A DNA stretch of 64,000 nucleotides. Origin: Olleya sp. YS (lineage in GTDB: Bacteria; Bacteroidota; Bacteroidia; Flavobacteriales; Flavobacteriaceae). The translations under genes were made by a program, and so were the position numbers. The DNA is taken from positions 1,958,001 through 2,022,000 of the forward strand of contig NZ_CP121685.1 of the NCBI RefSeq assembly GCF_029760915.1. Reading direction: 5' to 3'. The notes under the pieces were generated by a model. It was not told the DNA's origin and did not search any database. It saw only the letters and a program-made list of their open reading frames with translations. Positions 44,698 to 51,473 of this stretch are shown here, in pieces; positions within the stretch are counted from its first letter, which is position 1; the number at the start of each line of letters is the position of its first letter.

Positions 44698-44895
44698 ATG
44701 TTGACTTCTGATAAATTAGATAAAGTTCTTAAGGGTAACAAAATTAATTCTTCAGAGATTTCTAATGTGAAAAAATATATTGAGGCTTCAAGAATTTATG
44801 ATTCTTTGGTTAGTTCTGGTGTAGCTAAACCGAGAGGTAATAATTTAATGCCTAAAGAAAAAGCATTTAGTTCTAATATTACTTTTAACAGATAA
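44698..44895 (+). CDS. small partner of the SDH_sah protease
   Basis: 65 residues, basic and helical: MLTSDKLDKVLKGNKINSSE and IEASRIYDSLVSSGVAKPRG. No family recognised. It starts 2 bp after the stop of the protease gene and is very likely co-expressed; it might be an adaptor, inhibitor or substrate. Confidence 0.6.
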   Translation: MLTSDKLDKVLKGNKINSSEISNVKKYIEASRIYDSLVSSGVAKPRGNNLMPKEKAFSSNITFNR

Positions 44896-45107
44896 TTCCC
44901 CACAAAATAAAACCCAGTTTTTTCGTACCTCAAAATCCTCTGTCTTTTATTTTGTTCCGCTCGCCAACGCGCTTGTAGTTTTTGGTTGCCAACCCTCACA
45001 CAGCACATTACTTGTTTTATTTAAACTATTATATTTTTATAAATAGGCACAATAAAAAAGTAAAGAGCTGTTGCCAACGCTCACACCAAAAACTACCCAA
45101 AGCTATG

Positions 45108-45203
45108 TTTACATAATACAAGTTATAGTAGCAAACGGCACTTTTCAATGGTTTGCTATCGCAGTGTTAATGCATTTTGTAGCTATAACTGGTATTATGT
45201 AAA
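45108..45203. repeat. long inverted repeat (cruciform)
   Basis: TTTACATAATACAAGTTATA at 45108 pairs with the complement of TATAACTGGTATTATGTAAA ending at 45203, 22 of about 24 positions. Inside it AGCAAAC (45130-45136) pairs with GTTTGCT (45151-45157). Confidence 0.7.
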
Positions 45204-45433
45204 ATATCCGCTATTCCAACGCGCAATTCCGAACATTAAACCACATTTTGAACTAACATTAAACATCAGTACATTTTAAGGTTTCCGTTAATTGATAATA
45301 ATATTCGTTATCTCATTCAAGCTGCACAAAACCATCGTTAAGTCCAAGTATTCCTTACCTCAAGTCTTTGTTTGTTTCATTTCGTTAACAAATACCATAG
45401 TCCACTTTTCCCCACCACCCAAGTCAGCGGTTA

Positions 45434-45634
45434 TAAAAAAATAGGTTTATAAAGTGTAGTACTACGCCATAGCACATTACTTTTTATCGTGCCTCAAAAA
45501 AGCAATAAGCTATTGTCTAAAAGTCCTGTATAAGTAGCTTGTTTAAATGCTGTTTTATCAAACAACTATTTAAAACGCTACCCATACAAACGCTTAATCC
45601 AACGCTCAATACGGTACTAAAACCTATTTTTTTA
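45434..45634. repeat. 15-bp perfect inverted repeat spanning 200 bp
   Basis: TAAAAAAATAGGTTT at 45434-45448 and AAACCTATTTTTTTA at 45620-45634. Between them AGTAGCTTGTTTAAAT and ATTTAAAACGCTAC form another imperfect stem (about 45533-45587). Confidence 0.55.
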
Positions 45635-45668
45635 AGTGTTAATTCCCCAAAAAAGTTAAATTTATACT

Positions 45669-45836
45669 ATGAAAAAAATGATTGAAGATTTATTTGATTT
45701 ATTCTTTCCACACGATTTAGATGAAAACGGTAATAAAATCGAAATTCCTGAAAGTGATGATTCTTTTGGTACTAAACTTTTCACAATCATTATGCTTGTT
45801 ATAATAGTTATATTGGCAGGTATAACATTAAATTAA
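45669..45836 (+). CDS. 55-residue single-span membrane protein
   Basis: An open frame MKKMIEDLFDLFFPHDLDEN ... SFGTKLFTIIMLVIIVILAGITLN. The N-terminal part is acidic; residues 36-54 form one hydrophobic segment ending at the C-terminus. It is the first gene after the noncoding region. The size and topology recall small coat or minor membrane proteins of filamentous phages, or holins, but this is inference. No homologue is known to me. Confidence 0.6.
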   Translation: MKKMIEDLFDLFFPHDLDENGNKIEIPESDDSFGTKLFTIIMLVIIVILAGITLN

Positions 45837-46117
45837 TAAAAGATAGCAAATATATGTGGCTTCCTACAGCCCACGCTTTAAGGCTATAAAGCTCAAGCCT
45901 ACGGTTTTTTAAAAAACTTTTTATTAGTACTGCAAAACAACTTTTGGCTTTAATTAATGCAATTTCCTTTTCAATAAAATTTTTCAAAAACTTTTTTAAA
46001 AAAAGCTTGACAGCCTTACCCACGCCACAAAGCGAAAGGCTTTCTTTTTTTAATTTTTTTCTTTTTCATTTTCAAAAAAAATATGTGTGAGCGTAGCGAA
46101 CTTTTAATTGGATAGCT
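45837..46117. other. gap with short hairpins
   Basis: No gene on either strand that I can support. It has GCTTTAAGGCTATAAAGC (6-bp stem), an AAGCCTACGGTTTTTT segment and CTTTTTTAAAAAAAG near 45990, which may end the 55-aa gene. Confidence 0.35.
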
Positions 46118-46558
46118 ATGCCTTATTTTGAAATGAAAACACACCAAATCGGAAGAACCTACTCGAACCCTCATTTTTTTATCCTAAACAAAGGACTTAA
46201 CAGCGGAAAACCGCTTTCAAATCCTTGTCCTAACTGTTTTGTAGTAATCACAAAAACCGAAACAGATAAAAACACACTTTTTCATTTATCTATGATGTTG
46301 CAAATAGGCGGTTTTTACGCTTATTATTTAAAAGGTAGTGTTATTCCGTTTATTTCTCTAGATGATTGCAGAAACACGCTTAAAAAAGGTTTAAAATCTA
46401 CTTCAAATATAAACGACCAGATGCAAAAACATATTAAAGCGGTTGAGGTTATCAGTAAAAAAGAAAAAGAGCTTCAAAATGTCATTGATAAAATGGCAGT
46501 TTTAAAAGTTGCATACATTCGTAATTGTTTCAAATTAATGCAAACAAATGAAGCTTGA
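46118..46558 (+). CDS. DUF6943-family protein
   Basis: 146 residues. SNPHFFILNKGLNSGKPLSN and CPNCFVVITKTE, then MLQIGGFYAYYLKGSVIPFISLDD, match the DUF6943 family as I remember it from Bacteroidota mobile elements. The CPNC pair is followed by no second pair. The C-terminal third is a long helix. Function is unknown; position next to the DUF6266 gene suggests a shared module. Confidence 0.75.
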   Translation: MPYFEMKTHQIGRTYSNPHFFILNKGLNSGKPLSNPCPNCFVVITKTETDKNTLFHLSMMLQIGGFYAYYLKGSVIPFISLDDCRNTLKKGLKSTSNINDQMQKHIKAVEVISKKEKELQNVIDKMAVLKVAYIRNCFKLMQTNEA

Positions 46559-46610
46559 TGCAAAGGCATCGTAACGCCCTAAAACAGTAACACAATGGCA
46601 TTATTTTCGT

Positions 46611-46618
46611 TATATTTA
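46611..46618 (+). promoter_or_regulatory. -7-like element of the DUF6266 gene
   Basis: TATATTTA, close to TAnnTTTG, gives a leader of about 70 nt. A purine-rich AAAGGAG at 46665-46671 is too far from the ATG to act as a ribosome site for it. Confidence 0.35.
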
Positions 46619-46695
46619 TAGTGAAATAAAGGTTTTAAAGCAATATAAAGTCCGTACCAAATCCAAAGGAGTTTAATTTTAAATTGTTTTATATT

Positions 46696-47337
46696 ATGGG
46701 AAAGATTTCTCAAGGAATTTTAGGCGGATTATCTGGAAAAGTAGGTAACGTAATTGGTGGTAGTTGGAAAGGTATTGACTACATCAGAATTAAGCCATCA
46801 AGCGTGGCGAATCCTCGAACAGAGGGGCAAGTAAACCAACGTAATAAATTTACGGTTACATTGGAATATTTACAGCCAAACAAAGAGTTTTTAAAAGTTG
46901 GTTACAAGTCTTTTGCGACAAAGAAAACCGAATTTAATGCTGCAATGTCTTATGTATTAAATAATGCAGTAGGAGGGATTGCGCCTAACTTCACAATCGA
47001 TTATTCTTTAGCTTTATTGAGTAGAGGTTCTTTATCTGGAGTGTTAAACGGTACTACTGACTTAACAACACCAGGACAAGTGGATTTTGGTTGGGGTGAT
47101 AACTCGGCAGAGGGTAACGCAAATGCAACAGATAAAGCAATGTTGTTAGTTTACAATCCAAGTAAAAAAGAATCTGTTTATATTTTAGATGGTGCAGACA
47201 GAACAGCAGGTTCTCAATCGGTAACAATTCCAAACACCTATGCAGGAGACACAGTAGAGCTATTTATGGCGTTTGTTTCTGCTGATGGTAGTCAAGTATC
47301 AAATAGTGTGTATTTAGGCTCTGGTACGGCTGCTTAA
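46696..47337 (+). CDS. DUF6266-family protein
   Basis: 213 residues from ATG 46696 (a TTG start at 46684 would add four residues not conserved in the family). MGKISQGILGGLSGKVGNVIG starts the Gly-rich N-terminal signature, and WKGIDYIRIKPSSVANPRTE follows. The C-terminal half (ATDKAMLLVYNPSKKESVYI, GDTVELFMAFVSADGSQVSN) looks like a beta-sandwich. The family is widespread and multicopy in Bacteroidota, with unknown function. It has its own promoter-like element and a strong terminator, so it is probably highly expressed. A structural (coat) protein is one possibility. Confidence 0.85.
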   Translation: MGKISQGILGGLSGKVGNVIGGSWKGIDYIRIKPSSVANPRTEGQVNQRNKFTVTLEYLQPNKEFLKVGYKSFATKKTEFNAAMSYVLNNAVGGIAPNFTIDYSLALLSRGSLSGVLNGTTDLTTPGQVDFGWGDNSAEGNANATDKAMLLVYNPSKKESVYILDGADRTAGSQSVTIPNTYAGDTVELFMAFVSADGSQVSNSVYLGSGTAA

Positions 47338-47363
47338 TAACTTTAAGTTTAAATACATTTTAT

Positions 47364-47397
47364 AAACCGTTTCTATTAATTTAGAAGCGGTTTTTTT
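47364..47397 (+). terminator. terminator of the DUF6266 gene
   Basis: AAACCGTTTCTA, TTAAT and TTAGAAGCGGTTT form a stem with one bulge, followed by TTTTTTT. Confidence 0.85.
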
Positions 47398-47432
47398 ATG
47401 CCTTTAGATTACTTCTAATTATTGGTTAAAAT

Positions 47433-47453
47433 GTTATACCTATGTTGTACCCT
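47433..47453. other. right pair of putative recombinase arm sites
   Basis: GTTATACCT (47433-47441) and GTTGTACCC (47445-47453), again with a 12-bp period, about 20-40 bp inside the right att core. Confidence 0.5.
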
Positions 47454-47471
47454 TTTTTAATTAATCTTTTA

Positions 47472-47490
47472 AAACCCTTTATTTATAAGG
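47472..47490. repeat. putative attR core
   Basis: AAACCCTTTATTTATAAGG differs at one position from the left copy at 32379-32397. Confidence 0.65.
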
Positions 47491-47504
47491 GTTAATTGAG
47501 TTAA

Positions 47505-47993
47505 TTAATATAATACATTGTTGTAAACAGTTATTTTTTCAGCGATATATTTTTCAATCAGTTCTTTGTCTGCTTTATTTTTTAAAATTAATAATTCATT
47601 GTTTTTATGTGTCCGATAATTCATTAAGAACTTAGTTTTTCCGCTCCGAGTTAATTCCGAGTATTCAAATCGGTTTGGGTCAAACTTTTCACTTATCAAT
47701 TCCGTTTTTTGAGTTCGGTCGAGTATTTTTTTCAATCGAATTAATTTTCCGTTTTTCTCGTCTATTTTTAATTCCGAGTAGTAAATCCAAGAAGCAAATC
47801 GGTAAATGGTGTATCCGATTAAAGTCAAAATCGCAACAAAAATTCCGATTCCAATTCCGAGAAACCAAATCAGGAATATGAATGAAGTAGAAGTCCAAAT
47901 CAATAGTTCTTTCCAGTTAAATGGAATTCTATCGCTCAGTGTGTGAACGTGTCCATTTTTGGAAATTCTGAAGTAGTCTTCACGTTCGTTCAT
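47505..47993 (-). CDS. membrane protein of unknown function, cassette-borne
   Basis: 162 residues. Two adjacent membrane segments (about 30-47 and 50-70, WTSTSFIFLIWFLGIGIGIF) separate a polar N-terminus from a C-terminal domain with alternating charged strands and helices (EKNGKLIRLKKILDRTQKTE). It resembles PH-like membrane proteins of unknown function. The ATG is 8 bp from attC-like element 4, and its own trailing element appears to be element 3 at 32211, displaced by the 15-kb insertion. Confidence 0.7.
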   Translation of the reverse strand: MNEREDYFRISKNGHVHTLSDRIPFNWKELLIWTSTSFIFLIWFLGIGIGIFVAILTLIGYTIYRFASWIYYSELKIDEKNGKLIRLKKILDRTQKTELISEKFDPNRFEYSELTRSGKTKFLMNYRTHKNNELLILKNKADKELIEKYIAEKITVYNNVLY

Positions 47994-48000
47994 AATTGTT

Positions 48001-48134
48001 TACAACGGTTTCGTGTATGATTGGTTACGGAAAAGGACGCGAGTCATTTTCCGATTAGTGACTAAGTTAATTAATTGGTGTGAATTTCCGATTAGGAAAT
48101 TCGTAGTAATTAATTATACACGTTGTTGCCAGCA
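48001..48134. repeat. attC-like palindromic element 4
   Basis: Left end ACAACGGTTTCGTGTATGAT, right end ATTAATTATACACGTTGTTG. CGTGTATGATTGGTTAC pairs with the complement of the right arm, with a 3-nt difference in the spacer next to the outer AAC/GTT; inner GAATTTCCGATTAGGAAATTC is a clean hairpin. Same orientation as the other three. Confidence 0.68.
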
Positions 48135-48143
48135 GTTTTCATT

Positions 48144-48944
48144 TCAGACTGCAATTATATAAATGTCATCTTTGTATATTTCTATTTCAAAGTTTTCTCC
48201 AGTTTTTGTGTCAAACCATCTGTCATCACTTATTTTAGTCATTCGTTCATTTAGTGTTTCTTTTACATTTTCCAAAAAATGTTCGGTGTAATGAAGTTTT
48301 TGACAATATAAATATCCTTTTCCTTTTTTGTAATCAGGATTTTCTTTTTGAAAATCAATAAAGTCAGTATAAATTCCTAATGAATTTGGTGCACCAATTA
48401 AAAGAGTTTTTACTTCGTCAAAATGTTCTTTAATTTCAAGAAAGTCAATTTTTTTCATTCGGTCAATACTTTCCTTTATCGTATCTCCTTTATTGTCAAT
48501 TTTGTAATAATATCTATAAGTTTCTGAATTTCGGTCAAGCAATGAAATCAGTACTTTCAATGATTTAAAATATCTATTAAATTCCTCTTTTTCTTCGTTG
48601 TCAGCTTTTACTTTTTTATGTAATTTGTTGTAACCAGATTTAAACTCTTCTGATAGACTTTTCAAATCGTGACTTTTTTTAAGTAAAATCCAATTCTTAA
48701 ATTTCGATAGAAGACTTGATTCGTGATATTGTTTGAAAAATTTAATATTCTCTTTGAGTCCTAATTCAATTGCGTGAGATAATGTAAACAGAGTAGGTAA
48801 TGAAATCTCATCAAATCTTCTTTTTGTCTTTGGATATTCCTCAAAAATAAATTCAAATAATCGTTCGTATTGTCCCCAAATTTGAATATCTCCACTTGAA
48901 TAACCAACCCAAGCTATATATCTATCTCTTTCTATTCTGTTCAT
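48144..48944 (-). CDS. HEPN-like protein of unknown function, cassette-borne
   Basis: 266 residues, mainly helical. LPTLFTLSHAIELGLKENIKFF and KKSHDLKSLSEEF resemble the helix pairs of HEPN-type proteins, where HDL follows the core helix (A-ELxLK ... HDLxxL). The typical RNase motif Rx4-6H is not clear, so activity is uncertain. The 3' end is next to attC-like element 4, and a GTTGGCA site lies about 25 bp before its start codon. The similarity is judged by eye and is weak. Confidence 0.55.
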   Translation of the reverse strand: MNRIERDRYIAWVGYSSGDIQIWGQYERLFEFIFEEYPKTKRRFDEISLPTLFTLSHAIELGLKENIKFFKQYHESSLLSKFKNWILLKKSHDLKSLSEEFKSGYNKLHKKVKADNEEKEEFNRYFKSLKVLISLLDRNSETYRYYYKIDNKGDTIKESIDRMKKIDFLEIKEHFDEVKTLLIGAPNSLGIYTDFIDFQKENPDYKKGKGYLYCQKLHYTEHFLENVKETLNERMTKISDDRWFDTKTGENFEIEIYKDDIYIIAV

Positions 48945-48963
48945 TCTGTGGCTTGGTTCAAAT

Positions 48964-49051
48964 TGCTGCCAACTCGTTATATAGTAAGTTTTATTGTCTA
49001 TATCCCGTAAATATTTCAGGATATGGACACTTTTATAGTGTTGATATCCCG
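48964..49051. repeat. array end: core-site-like motif and hairpin
   Basis: TGCTGCCAACTCGTTATATA at 48964 carries, on the minus strand, AACGAGTTGGCA, like the outer end of the attC-like elements. Next to it is a hairpin, GGATATGGACACT (49019-49031) with AGTGTTGATATCC (49037-49049), and two copies of ATATCCCG (49000-49007 and 49044-49051). It may be the upstream boundary of the cassette array. Confidence 0.4.
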
Positions 49052-49082
49052 AATATAATTATTTTAATTTATTTAAATAAAT

Positions 49083-51413
49083 TTATCTAACCAAACTAAA
49101 ATGTCCACGATAGGTTTGTCCGTTAGGTCGTGTCACGAAGTACCAATAGTCGTTAGTTGGTAACGGGTTACCTTGTAGTGTCCCATTCCAACCTTCAGTT
49201 TCTGGGTTAATTTGGTGTAAGAATTTACCAAATCGATCAAATATTTTAATGTCTAAATTGGCATTGAATTGGGCAGTCATTCCTTTTGGTTTCCAATATT
49301 GGTTATAGGTATCTCCATTTGGTGTAAAGAATTGAGGAAATCCTAAAATAGCAATGGTCTGTTCCGTTTGTCCGCAACCCTCCAAATCTCTGACATAAAC
49401 AGTATGTAATCCTGGTGCTACATTGGTAAATATATTTGAAGGCTGAAAACTAGCGTTGTCCAATGCATATTCTACCTCTAGCGTGTTAGAGACGTTAACG
49501 GTTACCGTATTGTTAGTGGTTAGTTCTGTAAAGTCTATGCTGTCTATTATTGGTGCTTCTATTGAGATGATAGTTATATCTCTTGTATTAGAGCAACCGT
49601 TTGGGTCTGTAATAATAACCGTGTAGGTTCCAATTTGGTTTACTTCGATAAAGGAGGTGTTAACACCTGTATCTGTTCCGTTAAGTAACCATTGGTAGTA
49701 ATAATTACTTGGTGAATCGTTTAAAACGCCACCTACTAACGTTAGGGTTTCTGGATAATTATTTAGGCAATACTCAATGGTTTCGTTGTCTAAAATGTCT
49801 GGTGTATATAATACGCTTAAATTAACTTCGGTAATGGCGTAACAGTCAGAACTATTGGTGGTGACTTGCGCAATAATAGTTTGTAGGTTTGCTATTGTAG
49901 ACTCAAAATTTGTTGGCAACGGATTGCTTTCCGAAAAAGCGTCGTCTGCATTTAGATAATAATAAATGTTGGCATCTGCTGGAACTAAAGGTATGATTTG
50001 CACAGTGACTTGGTCCAAATTAAAACTTGTAATACCATCAATTGGATTGTTGTCACAGGCTTCTAAGTTATAGACTGGTAAGCTATTATTAGAGATTTGT
50101 AAAGTAATTTCTGAAATAGTTGTACAACCAGTTTGACCATTTTCTATTAATGCAAACACCGTTTGATTAGTAGAGGTGTTTTGAAAATATTCTGGTGTTG
50201 CTATCGCGTTTTGTTGCTGCTGCGCATCTGTTTGTGACTGAAAAAATCCAACAATGGATAGATTTGGGTCTCCTGAGGTGATGTCTAAATCGGCATCAAA
50301 AAGATTAAATTGTGTGATTCCGTCTTGCTCTAAATCGCAAGCAGTTAACGTGGTGTTTGGTGTTGTAAAAGGTGCAAACGCTTCGATAATAATGTCTCCA
50401 TAACTAATACAACCATTAGCTAAAGTGACTTCTACATTATACGTTCCAGGATTATCTACGTCTAGGATTGGATTGGTTTCTGTAGGCAATAATACTCCGT
50501 TTTCAAACCAAGCATAACTGTTGTTTTCTGCTTGTGTGGCATCTAGTTGAATGGTCTGGTTTGGACACAACGCGTTGTTGGTACTTTCTAATAAATTAGG
50601 TCCCAAATCTGTAGTAAACTCAAAACTTCCAGCTTCTAAAAAGACCGCAGAATCATAACGATAGTTAAACTCGTCTGCAATTACTAATTTAACTTCGTAA
50701 GTTGTATTAGGTGTTGTGTTTGCTACAGCCGACAAGACTTTTGTTTGTCCATTAAAGTTAATTGGAGCTGTATTGTTGTTCCAACTTTCAAAATAAAACT
50801 CGTTTTCTGCTTGGCAACCTCCAAGAATTTCTGGATGCACAGTAGTGACTTTTACAGGAGTTTGTGTGTTAGGTACTAATGCAATATTTTCATATTGTTG
50901 TTGCCCACTTTCGCGAATTAAAAAACCAAATAAATCTGAAAATTGACACGTGTTTGGATTGCCTTCTTGATATTCTTCTGAAGCAAATATATAGTTGAAA
51001 CTAATTTGTGTAGCAGTAGAGGTAAACTGAAACTCGATTATAGTAGCATTAAACGTATCACTTTCATTTAAAATGGTTTCTAAATCTTGGTCTCCAGACC
51101 AATTTGGCGCATCATCGTCACTTAAAGACGTGTTGGGACCATTAACATTAGTTAATCGACCTGTACTTAAAACCACACCACTTTGAAACGGAAAGGTAGT
51201 TCCTGTCGCATCAAAATAACCATAACTTTGGTCTGCACCACCAAAATTTCCGCCAACGACATTGGTGACTTGTACATTGGTTATACAATTGCTATCTATT
51301 AAAATATCCTCTATAAGTTGTTGTGGAGTATAGGTTTGTGAGTCGGTAACTACATTTTGTGCAGTTACCATACTTGTCCATAAAAAAAGAAAAATAATAA
51401 TTGCTTTTTGCAT
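49083..51413 (-). CDS. choice-of-anchor L protein with T9SS type B signal
   Basis: 776 residues from the Met that starts the signal peptide (MQKAIIIFLFLWTSMVTAQ); seven in-frame residues precede it. The choice-of-anchor L domain covers about 25-260 (YGYFDATGTTFPFQSGVVLS, FQFTSTATQISFNYIFASEE). Ig-like segments and two repeats with the pattern CDxxxxDGxxxFxL follow (ACDLEQDGITQFNL, ACDNNPIDGITSFNL). The C-terminal 85 residues are a T9SS type B signal: FFTPNGDTYNQYW, IKIFDRFGKFLHQI and NDYWYFVTRPNG. The protein is exported to the cell surface. It is last in a row of four related genes. Confidence 0.92.
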   Translation of the reverse strand: MQKAIIIFLFLWTSMVTAQNVVTDSQTYTPQQLIEDILIDSNCITNVQVTNVVGGNFGGADQSYGYFDATGTTFPFQSGVVLSTGRLTNVNGPNTSLSDDDAPNWSGDQDLETILNESDTFNATIIEFQFTSTATQISFNYIFASEEYQEGNPNTCQFSDLFGFLIRESGQQQYENIALVPNTQTPVKVTTVHPEILGGCQAENEFYFESWNNNTAPINFNGQTKVLSAVANTTPNTTYEVKLVIADEFNYRYDSAVFLEAGSFEFTTDLGPNLLESTNNALCPNQTIQLDATQAENNSYAWFENGVLLPTETNPILDVDNPGTYNVEVTLANGCISYGDIIIEAFAPFTTPNTTLTACDLEQDGITQFNLFDADLDITSGDPNLSIVGFFQSQTDAQQQQNAIATPEYFQNTSTNQTVFALIENGQTGCTTISEITLQISNNSLPVYNLEACDNNPIDGITSFNLDQVTVQIIPLVPADANIYYYLNADDAFSESNPLPTNFESTIANLQTIIAQVTTNSSDCYAITEVNLSVLYTPDILDNETIEYCLNNYPETLTLVGGVLNDSPSNYYYQWLLNGTDTGVNTSFIEVNQIGTYTVIITDPNGCSNTRDITIISIEAPIIDSIDFTELTTNNTVTVNVSNTLEVEYALDNASFQPSNIFTNVAPGLHTVYVRDLEGCGQTEQTIAILGFPQFFTPNGDTYNQYWKPKGMTAQFNANLDIKIFDRFGKFLHQINPETEGWNGTLQGNPLPTNDYWYFVTRPNGQTYRGHFSLVR

Positions 51414-51473
51414 ACCAATTTTACTGGTTTGCAAAGGTAAGTAACAATTATTTTTTTAATGAATAAATAAATG

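Larger units (their letters stand above)
44896..45668. other. hairpin-rich noncoding region, candidate origin
   Basis: 773 bp without a gene. It holds a direct repeat GTTGCCAACnCTCACAC (44985-45001, 45070-45086), a 12-bp inverted repeat GTAGTTTTTGGT (44975-44986) / ACCAAAAACTAC (45085-45096), a long cruciform at 45108-45203, a 10-bp palindrome GTAGTACTAC near 45457 and a 15-bp inverted repeat at 45434-45448 / 45620-45634. Such density is typical of replication origins or packaging signals of elements with a single-stranded phase. It lies downstream of the cargo and before the terminal genes. Confidence 0.5.
32379..47490. mobile_element. integrative element of about 15.1 kb with replication and defence genes
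   Basis: Boundaries are the 19-bp near-identical direct repeats at 32379-32397 and 47472-47490. The tyrosine recombinase lies at the left end, and all genes run on the plus strand, against the flanking minus-strand cassette genes. Order: recombinase, unknown, excisionase-like HTH, phage/plasmid II/X-like replication initiator, cargo (unknown pair, restriction-modification, SDH_sah pair), hairpin-rich noncoding region, 55-aa membrane protein, DUF6943, DUF6266. No relaxase, conjugation, capsid or terminase gene of known type is seen, so it is not a recognisable ICE or tailed prophage. An integrative plasmid, a satellite or an ssDNA phage-like element are possibilities. Confidence 0.75.

Noticed and set aside
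44796-45008. Minus-strand open frame of 70 codons
   Set aside because: Overlaps the end of the 65-aa gene and the noncoding region, has low-complexity composition and no recognisable start context.
45808-46023. Minus-strand open frame of 71 codons, Lys/Phe-rich
   Set aside because: It is produced by A/T-rich hairpins and overlaps the end of the 55-aa gene; no coding character is visible.
32379-47490. A conjugative element (ICE)
   Set aside because: There is no relaxase, coupling protein or Tra/VirB gene in the interval; only recombinase, HTH and a replication-type protein are present.
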